Shown here: one piece after another, positions 47,353 to 54,608 of the stretch
Layout: every line of letters starts with the position of its first letter
Position numbering within the stretch: the stretch's first letter is position 1
From: Lactobacillus kitasatonis DSM 16761 = JCM 1039
GTDB taxonomy: Bacteria; Bacillota; Bacilli; Lactobacillales; Lactobacillaceae
NCBI RefSeq assembly: GCF_000615285.1
Contig: NZ_BALU01000014.1
Span: 1-59,281 of the forward strand
Direction of reading: 5' to 3'
DNA: 59,281 bases
The notes under the pieces: model-generated
Database searches by the model: none
What the model was told of the DNA's origin: nothing
The model's input: only the letters and a program-made list of their open reading frames with translations
Position numbers and translations under genes: made by a program

Positions 47353-48059
47353 TATTGTGTTAACTGTCCATACTTTTGTCTATATTGACCAACGGTTCCG
47401 TTATACGCATACATTGTAACGCCTTTTTCTAGACCTGTGACGTTATTGACGCGTCCGTTGATAGTATAACGCCAAAACGAATACTTTAATTTATCTGGCG
47501 CTTTCCCATCTACTGACATAAATTTTGTTTGCGGCGTGAAATACTTATGATACTTATAATCCACGTCAACAATTACTTCTTTTTTACGTTGCTCAAGCAT
47601 GCTGGCAAATCGTGCCATCGACGTTAAATAGCGCTTGCTGCGGCTAGTTGCGGCTGGCTCAAGCAGGATTGGTAGGCTGCCCGTGTTATCGCCCACTTTT
47701 TCAAAAAAGTAGCGGTAATGCTGCAAGGGCGTCGATTCATTACTATATAGAATCATACTGCCAAAAGCAAGCTTGGTTCCCAAAATCTGATCACGATAGG
47801 ATAGATAATTTTCATCAAAGTATGATCTGCCTTGCGTTGATTTTAAATAAACGAAGGAAATACCGTTCGCCTGCAATTTATGCAAATCCACATAGTCAAC
47901 ATCTTGGTTAAGCTGAATCCCAATTGCACTCGAGTTAGAATTCGGCGGAAGAGTGGTTTGTCTTTTAAAATTAAAAAAGCCAATTAAAAGAAATGCAATC
48001 GCTAATAACAGTAAAGTTATAATTGCTGGCAAAGTATATTTATGATGATATCTTCCCAT
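47352..48059 (-). CDS. GH25-like (lysozyme family) membrane-anchored protein
   Basis: This 235-residue protein has an N-terminal membrane anchor (residues 10-30) and a domain related to GH25 muramidases, which cut peptidoglycan. The family pattern is recognisable but altered. GIDVS is GIQLN (Gln49), KATEG is KSTQG (residues 73-77), and the catalytic D-x-E reads LLEPA (about 132-136) in place of LDVEE. These changes suggest it may bind but not cleave glycan. It overlaps the helicase gene by one base. Confidence 0.7.
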   Translation of the reverse strand: MGRYHHKYTLPAIITLLLLAIAFLLIGFFNFKRQTTLPPNSNSSAIGIQLNQDVDYVDLHKLQANGISFVYLKSTQGRSYFDENYLSYRDQILGTKLAFGSMILYSNESTPLQHYRYFFEKVGDNTGSLPILLEPAATSRSKRYLTSMARFASMLEQRKKEVIVDVDYKYHKYFTPQTKFMSVDGKAPDKLKYSFWRYTINGRVNNVTGLEKGVTMYAYNGTVGQYRQKYGQLTQ

Positions 48060-48175
48060 ATATCTTTTCTTTCCCCCCTGCTATTATTTTACCCGAACCC
48101 ATTCATCACACCAATACTTGTAACATAGATATGCTAAAATATTTAAGATATATATTTTTGACGAAGGTGAAGTAT

Positions 48176-49468
48176 ATGAAAAGACAAATTTCTTTTGGCC
48201 AAGCTTTGGCAACCGTGGTTGGTTCTGTAATTGGAGCCGGCGTTTTCTTCAAGATCGGTATCATTACTGCGCAAACAGGCAGTAGTTCTACGACAATCTT
48301 TGTTTGGGTATTAGCCGGTATTATTTCGATTGCTTCTGGCTTAACCATTTCAGAAATTGCAGCGAGTTTAAAAATTAATGGTGCGATTAAATATTTAGAT
48401 TATACTTATGGACGCGTCTGGGGCTTTTTATTTGGCTGGGCGCAGATGATCGTTTATTTTCCCGCCCAGATCGGGGCGCTGAGTTCGATTTTCGGTGTAC
48501 AGTTTGTCTCTTTATTTGGCATTCAAGCAAAATATGCTAATGTAGTGGCGATTCTGTTAGTACTATTCTTGTTAGGCATCAACCTAATCGGAACTAAGTT
48601 TTCTAGCAAAATGCAATCTGTTATCACCGTTTTGAAGATCATTCCTATTATTTTAATTATCATTTGGGGGATGTTTAACCAAAACAAGATTGCTGCTCCG
48701 CTTTTGCCATTAACAGTTGGAGCTGGCAAATCATTTTCAGGTGCGATCAGTCAAGGTCTTCTTTCCGCCTTGTTTGCTTTCGAAGGCTGGATTGTTGTAA
48801 CCAACTTAGCTAATGAAGTTAAAAATCCAGAACGTGATCTTTCAAGAGCAATTATTTTTGGTTTATCCGCTATTACCTTGATCTATATTTTAATCAATTA
48901 TACTTTCTTAACGGTTTTACCAATTAATCAACTGGTCAACAACAATGACGCTGCCTTTCAAGCATCTATGAAACTATTTGGTCAGTTCGGTGGGAAACTT
49001 GTCACAGTCGGCATCTTGATTTCGGTTTATGGTGCTGTTAATGCCTTCATGCTCACAGGTATGAGAACCCCTTACATCTTGGCTCAAGATAATTTATTGC
49101 CATTCTCCGAAAAGATTGGTAAAGCCAACATTCACACTGGTGTGCCAGTCTTTGGTGCTTTAATCGTAGATGCAATTGCCATTATCATGATTCTTTTAGG
49201 CAACTTCACAGTCTTAACTGACATGTTAGTTTTCGTCATGTGGACCTTCAACACCATGCTCTCAATTGCTGTGATTATCTTGCGCAAGCGTGAACCAGAG
49301 CTCACTCGTCCATTTAAAGTGCCGTGGTATCCAATCATTCCAATAATTTCAATATTAGGTGGTATCTTTATCGTTGTATCAACGATCATTAATCAGTTCG
49401 TATTATCACTCATTGGTATTGGCTTAACTTTAATTGGTTTACCAATTTATTACTACAAACAAAAATAG
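48176..49468 (+). CDS. APC family amino acid permease
   Basis: This 430-residue permease of the amino acid-polyamine-organocation superfamily has twelve hydrophobic segments. The start at 48176 (MKRQISFGQALATVVG) follows GAAGGTGAAG; upstream in-frame codons lie in the promoter region. The TM1 signature GSVIGAGVFFKIG and the TM6 region SALFAFEGWIVVTNLANEVKNPERDL fit the serine/threonine exchanger (SteT/YfnA-like) branch, but the substrate is not certain. It is a single gene ending in a strong terminator. Confidence 0.88.
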   Translation: MKRQISFGQALATVVGSVIGAGVFFKIGIITAQTGSSSTTIFVWVLAGIISIASGLTISEIAASLKINGAIKYLDYTYGRVWGFLFGWAQMIVYFPAQIGALSSIFGVQFVSLFGIQAKYANVVAILLVLFLLGINLIGTKFSSKMQSVITVLKIIPIILIIIWGMFNQNKIAAPLLPLTVGAGKSFSGAISQGLLSALFAFEGWIVVTNLANEVKNPERDLSRAIIFGLSAITLIYILINYTFLTVLPINQLVNNNDAAFQASMKLFGQFGGKLVTVGILISVYGAVNAFMLTGMRTPYILAQDNLLPFSEKIGKANIHTGVPVFGALIVDAIAIIMILLGNFTVLTDMLVFVMWTFNTMLSIAVIILRKREPELTRPFKVPWYPIIPIISILGGIFIVVSTIINQFVLSLIGIGLTLIGLPIYYYKQK

Positions 49469-49480
49469 AATAACAACTAA

Positions 49481-49508
49481 AAAACTATCGCAAATCTGCG
49501 ATAGTTTT
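49481..49508. terminator. Bidirectional terminator between the permease and hpt
   Basis: A 12-bp perfect stem AAAACTATCGCA/TGCGATAGTTTT with an AATC loop contains its own A4 and T4 tails. Confidence 0.85.
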
Positions 49509-49527
49509 CTTATACTCTTTTTTATTA

Positions 49528-50097
49528 CTACTTGTTAACGTATTTTTGGATAACTTCAGGCTTCAATACACCAACGTAAGGAAGATTACGGTACATGTTC
49601 AAAAAGTCCAAACCGTAACCAACTACAAATTCGTTACCAACCTTTGAACCGTAGTAGTCAACGTCGACATCAACATTTCTACGAGCTTCCTTATTAAGCA
49701 TTGCACAACACTTTACGCTCTTAGCGCCACGGCCCTTAATAAGGTCCTTCATGAACTTTAAAGTAAGACCAGTATCAACAATATCTTCAATAATTAATAC
49801 GTCACGATCTTTAACATCAGCTGCTAAGTCAGTTACAACCTTGATCTTACCAGTTGATTCAAAGCCATCACCATAGCTAGACACATCCAAGAAGTCCAAT
49901 TGGTGTGCAACATCCATTTGTCTAGTTAAGTCTGTTAAGAAATAAATTGCGCCTTTAAGTGCACCGACAACCAATGGCTTCTTGCCAGCATAGTCTTCAG
50001 TTAATTGCTTGCCAAGTCGTACGCACATTTCATGAATATCTTCTTCAGAAAATAACTTGTGATCAATAATATCGTTAATATTGTCGCCTTTAACCAT
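49528..50097 (-). CDS. hpt: Hypoxanthine phosphoribosyltransferase
   Basis: Hpt salvages hypoxanthine and guanine to IMP and GMP using PRPP. The 189-residue protein has the PRPP-binding motif VLIIEDIVDTGLTLKF (about 105-120) and the N-terminal region LKGAIYFLTDLTRQM. The C-terminal YGLDFLNMYRNLPYVGVLKPEV is typical. AAGGG precedes the ATG. A terminator separates it from the upstream CNNM-type gene. Confidence 0.94.
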   Translation of the reverse strand: MVKGDNINDIIDHKLFSEEDIHEMCVRLGKQLTEDYAGKKPLVVGALKGAIYFLTDLTRQMDVAHQLDFLDVSSYGDGFESTGKIKVVTDLAADVKDRDVLIIEDIVDTGLTLKFMKDLIKGRGAKSVKCCAMLNKEARRNVDVDVDYYGSKVGNEFVVGYGLDFLNMYRNLPYVGVLKPEVIQKYVNK

Positions 50098-50162
50098 TTA
50101 ATCTACCCTTCAATCCTATATATTTAACTAATCTGATAATTGAAATTATAACATCTTTAAAC

Positions 50163-50188
50163 AAAAAAAGCGTCAAAATCGACGCTTT
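50163..50188 (-). terminator. Rho-independent terminator after the CNNM-type gene
   Basis: AAAGCGTC/GACGCTTT with a 6-nt loop is followed by T6 or more on the minus strand. Confidence 0.8.
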
Positions 50189-50201
50189 CACTGAATATTC
50201 G

Positions 50202-51563
50202 TTATTTTTCTGCCTTAGATTGATCGGAATCAGCTTTATTATTCTTCTTAATTGGCTCAACAATAAACCAACGCATGAATCCTTGCTCAATGCTATCAAG
50301 CATGAACTTGTAGCCTTCAAGTTCAACTGATTCGCCCTTCTTCAAGTTAGGATAATGTTCCATCATGTAACCACCAATAGTAATGATGTCGCTATCTTGG
50401 AAGGCCTTCAAATCAGTGTGGAAGTAACGCTCAAAGTCATACAAAGTAGTTTTACCGGAAACATGAACGTTGCCCTCTTTATCCTTGATGATGTAGTCAT
50501 CAGAAACATCATCAATTTCGTCTTTAACAGAACCGAAGAGCTCTTCGTAAATATCCTTATCCGTTACGATACCACTGGTACCACCGTATTCATCAACCAC
50601 CAAAACAATTGGTGTGTGCTTAGAAATCATTAAGTGCAAGATATCTTGAATAGGCATTGATTCAGGCACAGTAATGATAGTTCTAATGATTCTTGTTACA
50701 GGAACCTTGGCATCAATTTGGCTCTGTTGGACGATATCATAAGCATAGACGTAACCTACAACGTCATCCTTATCATTATCGCGTACAACTGGAAAACGGC
50801 TGTAACCTTCTTTTAGGTACTTTTTCAAGGCATAAGCAATCGTATCGGTTGAATCAAGTACTGACAATCTCGTTCTATCAGTCATGATGTCTTTAGCGAT
50901 CTTGTCATTTAATTCAAAGGCACGCTCCATGTAGGTAAGGTCTTCTTTATCAAGAGAACCACCATGCACAGCGTTACGTGACAACTTGATGATTTCAGAT
51001 TGTGAATATACTTCATTTTCTTCGTCAGCCGGTTGAAAGCCCATCAACTTCAAAATACCATTGGAACTAGTATTAAGTAGCCATACAAATGGATAAACGA
51101 TTGTGTGGAAGATATGAAGTGGCGTTACGATCAACATCATCATACCTACAGGTTTATCAATGGCAATATTCTTAGGTACGACTTCTGTTAATACAACTTC
51201 CAAGTAGGTTAACAAAATCACACCTAAAATGGCACTAACTGATTTAATGAGTGATTCACTCATTGGAGCTAAATGGAATAGATCTTCCAAAATTACCGCA
51301 AACGTGTCTGCAGAGAACCAACCCAATACTACACCAACAAGAGTAGTACCAACCTGGGTGGTTGACAGATATTCATTTAAATTGTGCGTCATATGAAGTG
51401 CACGTTGCAATTTCTTCTTATTGCCTTGACCTTGGGCCAGCATATCTTCAAGCTGACTAGGTCTAGTTTGTACCAAAGCAAACTCTGCGGCAACAAAGAA
51501 AGAAGCAACAATAAAAATCAATAAAGTTGCAACTAAATTAGTTACTATTTGAGCTGGACTCAA
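50202..51563 (-). CDS. Hemolysin-family CNNM/CBS/CorC membrane protein
   Basis: This 453-residue protein has an N-terminal CNNM (DUF21) membrane domain with three or four spans (FIVASFFVAAEFALVQTRP, TQVGTTLVGVVLGWFSADTF, GVILLTYLEVVLTEVVPKN). A CBS pair follows (AKDIMTDRTRLSVL, VTRIIRTIITVPESMPI), then a CorC_HlyC domain (VVDEYGGTSGIVTDKDIYEELFGSV). Members act in Mg2+ or Co2+ export and salt tolerance. It is a full-length relative of the soluble CorC protein at 29.7-30.5 kb, with its own terminator. Confidence 0.9.
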   Translation of the reverse strand: MSPAQIVTNLVATLLIFIVASFFVAAEFALVQTRPSQLEDMLAQGQGNKKKLQRALHMTHNLNEYLSTTQVGTTLVGVVLGWFSADTFAVILEDLFHLAPMSESLIKSVSAILGVILLTYLEVVLTEVVPKNIAIDKPVGMMMLIVTPLHIFHTIVYPFVWLLNTSSNGILKLMGFQPADEENEVYSQSEIIKLSRNAVHGGSLDKEDLTYMERAFELNDKIAKDIMTDRTRLSVLDSTDTIAYALKKYLKEGYSRFPVVRDNDKDDVVGYVYAYDIVQQSQIDAKVPVTRIIRTIITVPESMPIQDILHLMISKHTPIVLVVDEYGGTSGIVTDKDIYEELFGSVKDEIDDVSDDYIIKDKEGNVHVSGKTTLYDFERYFHTDLKAFQDSDIITIGGYMMEHYPNLKKGESVELEGYKFMLDSIEQGFMRWFIVEPIKKNNKADSDQSKAEK

Positions 51564-51651
51564 AGCATTATCACCTTTTTTTACAAATTATTTACTAAAA
51601 CCTATTTTACCATTTATTGCTTAAAATAGTTCAGTTTTACACAAGTCACAA

Positions 51652-52308
51652 CTACTTAGTTACCTTATAAATTTTACTGAATGGTACTCTCTTTGGAATG
51701 AAGACAGGATCATTGATTTCTGCATTTCGATCAATGTAACCTACAGCAATTGCCATTCCTACATATTCATCTTCTGGAATACCCGTATATTTTCTTACCA
51801 AATCAGGATATGACACCATTGAGTGAGCTGGCATAATGCCTAAACCACGGTTAACAGCCAAGAGCATAATGCTTTGTGCAAAAATTCCCAAGTCAAATAC
51901 TGACCAGGCTGGTGAATTTCTTGGAATAGTCAAAAAGATGATTGCTGGAGCATTAAACATATTCTTATTAGCTTCAGTAAACAAGTTCAACTTATTTCTA
52001 AAGAAGAAACTTTGTGAAGCACCCATAGTTGCCATGTTGCTGCTTGGGAAAGTATCCCAGTCAAGTGAAAGCATTGAAGCAAAGTCTTCATTTGGTTTAA
52101 CTTTATTATCAACATTTTCAGCTGAAGCTTTCTTAAACTTAGCTAAAGCATCCCCCATCAAGACATATGCTCGCCAAGGTTGAGAATTAAGCAATGATGG
52201 AGATTGCTGTGCTTGTTCAATGATTTCAGCAATTGCTTTTTCTGGAACTTTTCTGTTGGTAAATTTCCGTGTTACATGTTCATTTTGAAAAACTTCTTTA
52301 AAATTCAT
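51652..52308 (-). CDS. Nitroreductase family protein
   Basis: This 218-residue FMN-dependent NAD(P)H oxidoreductase belongs to the nitroreductase fold. Visible family features are RKFTNRKVPEKAIAEIIEQAQQSPSLLNSQPWRAYVL at the N-terminus (FMN-contact Arg and SQPWR) and the C-terminal GLGIMPAHSM...IAVGYID segment. Physiological substrates of such proteins are usually unknown. It lies between two membrane-protein genes, with about 40 bp to the next start. Confidence 0.9.
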   Translation of the reverse strand: MNFKEVFQNEHVTRKFTNRKVPEKAIAEIIEQAQQSPSLLNSQPWRAYVLMGDALAKFKKASAENVDNKVKPNEDFASMLSLDWDTFPSSNMATMGASQSFFFRNKLNLFTEANKNMFNAPAIIFLTIPRNSPAWSVFDLGIFAQSIMLLAVNRGLGIMPAHSMVSYPDLVRKYTGIPEDEYVGMAIAVGYIDRNAEINDPVFIPKRVPFSKIYKVTK

Positions 52309-52345
52309 TTTCCACCAATTCCTTTTAAAAACATACTCGACAATT

Positions 52346-52606
52346 TTACTTTTTCTCTGCTTCTTTTCTCTCTTGCTCTTGCTTTTTCAAAAAAGCACTC
52401 ATTGCCACGTCATTTTTACGCATTGCAATAAAAGCAGTAATAGTCATCGTCAATCCGCCAATACAAATTAATAGCAATCCTATTGGAAATAAGAATACAG
52501 CACCATTAGGAATAAATGAAGCTTTAATAACCCAACAAGTAATTCCTGCCAGCATAAATATTATTCCTACAATAATTGCCTTAGTATTTGGACGATATTT
52601 TTTCAT
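52346..52606 (-). CDS. Small two-span membrane protein of unknown function
   Basis: This 86-residue protein has two hydrophobic segments (about 9-27 and 35-62) and a charged C-terminal helix (KKQEQERKEAEKK), probably cytoplasmic. I do not recognise a family. It lies 37 bp upstream of the nitroreductase on the same strand, so cotranscription is possible. Confidence 0.65.
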   Translation of the reverse strand: MKKYRPNTKAIIVGIIFMLAGITCWVIKASFIPNGAVFLFPIGLLLICIGGLTMTITAFIAMRKNDVAMSAFLKKQEQERKEAEKK

Positions 52607-52653
52607 CTACTAGCCCTCGCTTTCTTACTATATATATCTTAACAAAAAATACC

Positions 52654-52691
52654 AAAAAAAAGCTCAGCTTCCATTAAGAAGCTAAGCTTTT
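52654..52691 (-). terminator. Rho-independent terminator after the EIIA gene
   Basis: AAAAGCT-C-AGCTTC pairs with GAAGCT-A-AGCTTTT (one mismatch) around a 6-nt loop, followed by a T-run on the minus strand. It closes the four-gene PTS locus. Confidence 0.8.
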
Positions 52692-52748
52692 CAACTATCT
52701 TTTTAATTAGCCCTATAAAAAGTTCTATATAAGAGAGGGGGGAAGTGA

Positions 52749-53234
52749 CTAATTAAATTCAACAGTTTGTACTTTTTGGGAATGTTCAACTGTACCCTTT
52801 TCAACAGGAGTAACTGATTTAACCATATCCATGTTGGTGTAAACAACGATACAGCTATCATCATAGCCCTTATCTGTAATTTGCTTGAAATCCATGGTTG
52901 CTAAAGGTTGGCCCTTCTCTACCTTATCGCCTTGTTTAACGTCTACTGTAAACGGAGCACCTTTTAATTCAACAGTATCAAGACCCAAGTGAATCAAAAT
53001 TTCTAATCCTTTGTCAGTCTTAATACCAATGGCGTGTTTGGTTGGGAAAAGCGTAGAAATAGTACCGGCAACTGGTGCATAAATGTGAGTATCAGTTGGC
53101 TTAATAGCAAAACCATCACCCAACATCTTTGTTGAAAAGACGTCATCATCTACATCAGTAATTGGCATTACTGTACCGTCAACTACTGCGTCTACTTCCA
53201 AACCTTTATTCTTTTTCTTAAAGAAATTAAACAT
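52749..53234 (-). CDS. PTS glucose-type EIIA protein
   Basis: This 161-residue stand-alone EIIA of the glucose/N-acetylglucosamine family passes phosphate from HPr to EIIB. The two active-site His residues are visible: His67 (FPTKHAIGIK) and the phosphorylated His82 (LEILIHLGLDTVEL). The N-terminal IYAPVAGTIS is typical. It is the last gene of the EIICB-rpiR-membrane protein-EIIA locus, starting 20 bp after the membrane protein. It probably serves the EIICB at 54.6-56.5 kb, which has no EIIA domain. Confidence 0.93.
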   Translation of the reverse strand: MFNFFKKKNKGLEVDAVVDGTVMPITDVDDDVFSTKMLGDGFAIKPTDTHIYAPVAGTISTLFPTKHAIGIKTDKGLEILIHLGLDTVELKGAPFTVDVKQGDKVEKGQPLATMDFKQITDKGYDDSCIVVYTNMDMVKSVTPVEKGTVEHSQKVQTVEFN

Positions 53235-53254
53235 AATTTATAACCTCTGGATTT

Positions 53255-53764
53255 CTAAAATTCAAGTAACAATATCAACACAAGACAGCATGCAAGTAAT
53301 ACAGCTGATACAATTGAAATAGCTATAATTACAGGATTTACATTATCTTGCGTCTTCTTCAAAGCAGTTGCCTTGTACATTCCCAAGACAGCTAAAATTG
53401 CACAAAGCAAGTTGCCGACAACAATTTGTCCAATTAACTGACTTACCATAAAGAAGCGATAAGTCTGGCGGTTAACCATGAACTTCTTTTTATTTAACAG
53501 TAAGTAGTAACCTAACACAAAGTCTACAATCGCAATGATTGTACCAATTGCGACGGCCGGCTGCTTCATAATAATCGACTGAATCGGTTCTCTCGAAGCT
53601 CCACTGCGCATCGCTATCAATGCCCAGAATAATAATGGAGCAATGAAAAGTATGTATGAATACCAGCTAATAATTTTCTTGGCATCCAAATGCATGCTCT
53701 GTGTCATTCGGCCGAAAAAGTTTTCCACTTTTTGCTTGCTAATTGCCCACATTAATCTCAACAT
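53255..53764 (-). CDS. Membrane protein of unknown function inside a PTS locus
   Basis: I do not recognise this 169-residue protein. Four hydrophobic segments are visible (about 36-53, 67-88, 101-125 and 145-168). It overlaps the rpiR end by 26 bp and lies just before the EIIA gene, so it belongs to the sugar locus. The start is uncertain: the ATG at 53764 sits 3 nt after AAGGAG, a TTG one codon later is better spaced, and an ATG at 53752 is also possible. No transporter motif is evident. Confidence 0.68.
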   Translation of the reverse strand: MLRLMWAISKQKVENFFGRMTQSMHLDAKKIISWYSYILFIAPLLFWALIAMRSGASREPIQSIIMKQPAVAIGTIIAIVDFVLGYYLLLNKKKFMVNRQTYRFFMVSQLIGQIVVGNLLCAILAVLGMYKATALKKTQDNVNPVIIAISIVSAVLLACCLVLILLLEF

Positions 53765-54548
53765 CCTCTCCTTGGTTTTGTTGCCAAGCTACATATTCAC
53801 TAATAAGCAAGTCAATCAGATAGTAAGCAGGAGTAAAAGCAACCTTGCCACTCTTAAAATCAGCGTCGTCAGTAAAAGCGATTGCTGGAAAGTAAATATT
53901 GTGCTGAACAAGTGAAGCTAATTTGTTTTGCATCATATTAGTGAAGGAAACATATTTAAACTTATCATTCACTAATTCCAACTTAGTAATCTCTTCATTA
54001 ATCGTGGCATTATCACCCGTGAAAGAGATGATGAATAAGACGTCGCCTTTTTTAGCAAAACGGCTTGCTGCTTTTAACTCATCAAGAGCAGACGGCATGA
54101 CCGTCGCATTCTTGCCCACTACAAACAGTTCATGAGCTAGATATTGTGCAATTAATTCCTGCTGCCAACCAGTAGAATAAATGTAGATAGTATTAGCATT
54201 ATCTAAATCACGGTACAAACTATTAAAGTCTCGTTGTTTGAAATACTTTAATACATCTACATTTACCTTGCTAAGCTCTTTTGCAAAATTGTTTTCAATT
54301 TTGACTGGCTTTTGATTCGACTCGGCGAGTTCCACCAAATCAAATTTCAGTTCACTGTAACCACTCAAGCCAAGCTTTTTACATAAACGAAATATCGCTG
54401 ATTCGGATACATATAGCTTTTTAGCTAACTTGGCTAGACTTAATTTGCTACAGTCTTTTGGATTATTTAATACGTACTGAATGATCTGTTTTTCAGAGTC
54501 ATTCAGTTTAGTATTACTGTCATAGACCATTGATCTTAAATTTGCCAT
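53739..54548 (-). CDS. MurR/RpiR family transcriptional regulator
   Basis: This 269-residue regulator has an N-terminal RpiR helix-turn-helix (ESAIFRLCKKLGLSGYSELKFDL, about residues 40-65) and a C-terminal SIS sugar-phosphate-binding domain (TIYIYSTGWQQELIAQYLAH, DVLFIISFTGDNATI). Regulators of this type next to a maltose/alpha-glucoside EIICB (as MalR/GlvR with MalP) activate or repress by sensing the sugar phosphate. The start at 54548 (MANLRSMVYD) follows AGGAC. A cre-like site lies just upstream. Confidence 0.9.
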   Translation of the reverse strand: MANLRSMVYDSNTKLNDSEKQIIQYVLNNPKDCSKLSLAKLAKKLYVSESAIFRLCKKLGLSGYSELKFDLVELAESNQKPVKIENNFAKELSKVNVDVLKYFKQRDFNSLYRDLDNANTIYIYSTGWQQELIAQYLAHELFVVGKNATVMPSALDELKAASRFAKKGDVLFIISFTGDNATINEEITKLELVNDKFKYVSFTNMMQNKLASLVQHNIYFPAIAFTDDADFKSGKVAFTPAYYLIDLLISEYVAWQQNQGEDVEINVGN

Positions 54549-54592
54549 AATTGCTGTGTCCTTATCAATATATAATTTATATATTAATAATA

Positions 54593-54607
54593 CCACAAGC
54601 GCTTACA
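54593..54607 (-). promoter_or_regulatory. cre-like site before rpiR
   Basis: On the minus strand TGTAAGCGCTTGTGG matches the left part of the cre consensus (TGTAARCGCTT) and departs at its right end. It lies between the EIICB stop and the rpiR start, with a TTGTGG/TATATT promoter-like pair following. It may bind CcpA. Confidence 0.4.
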
Positions 54608-54608
54608 G

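Noticed and set aside
50090..50326. A 78-codon open frame overlapping the end of the CNNM-type gene
   Set aside because: It is a shifted-frame shadow that includes the terminator at 50163-50188.
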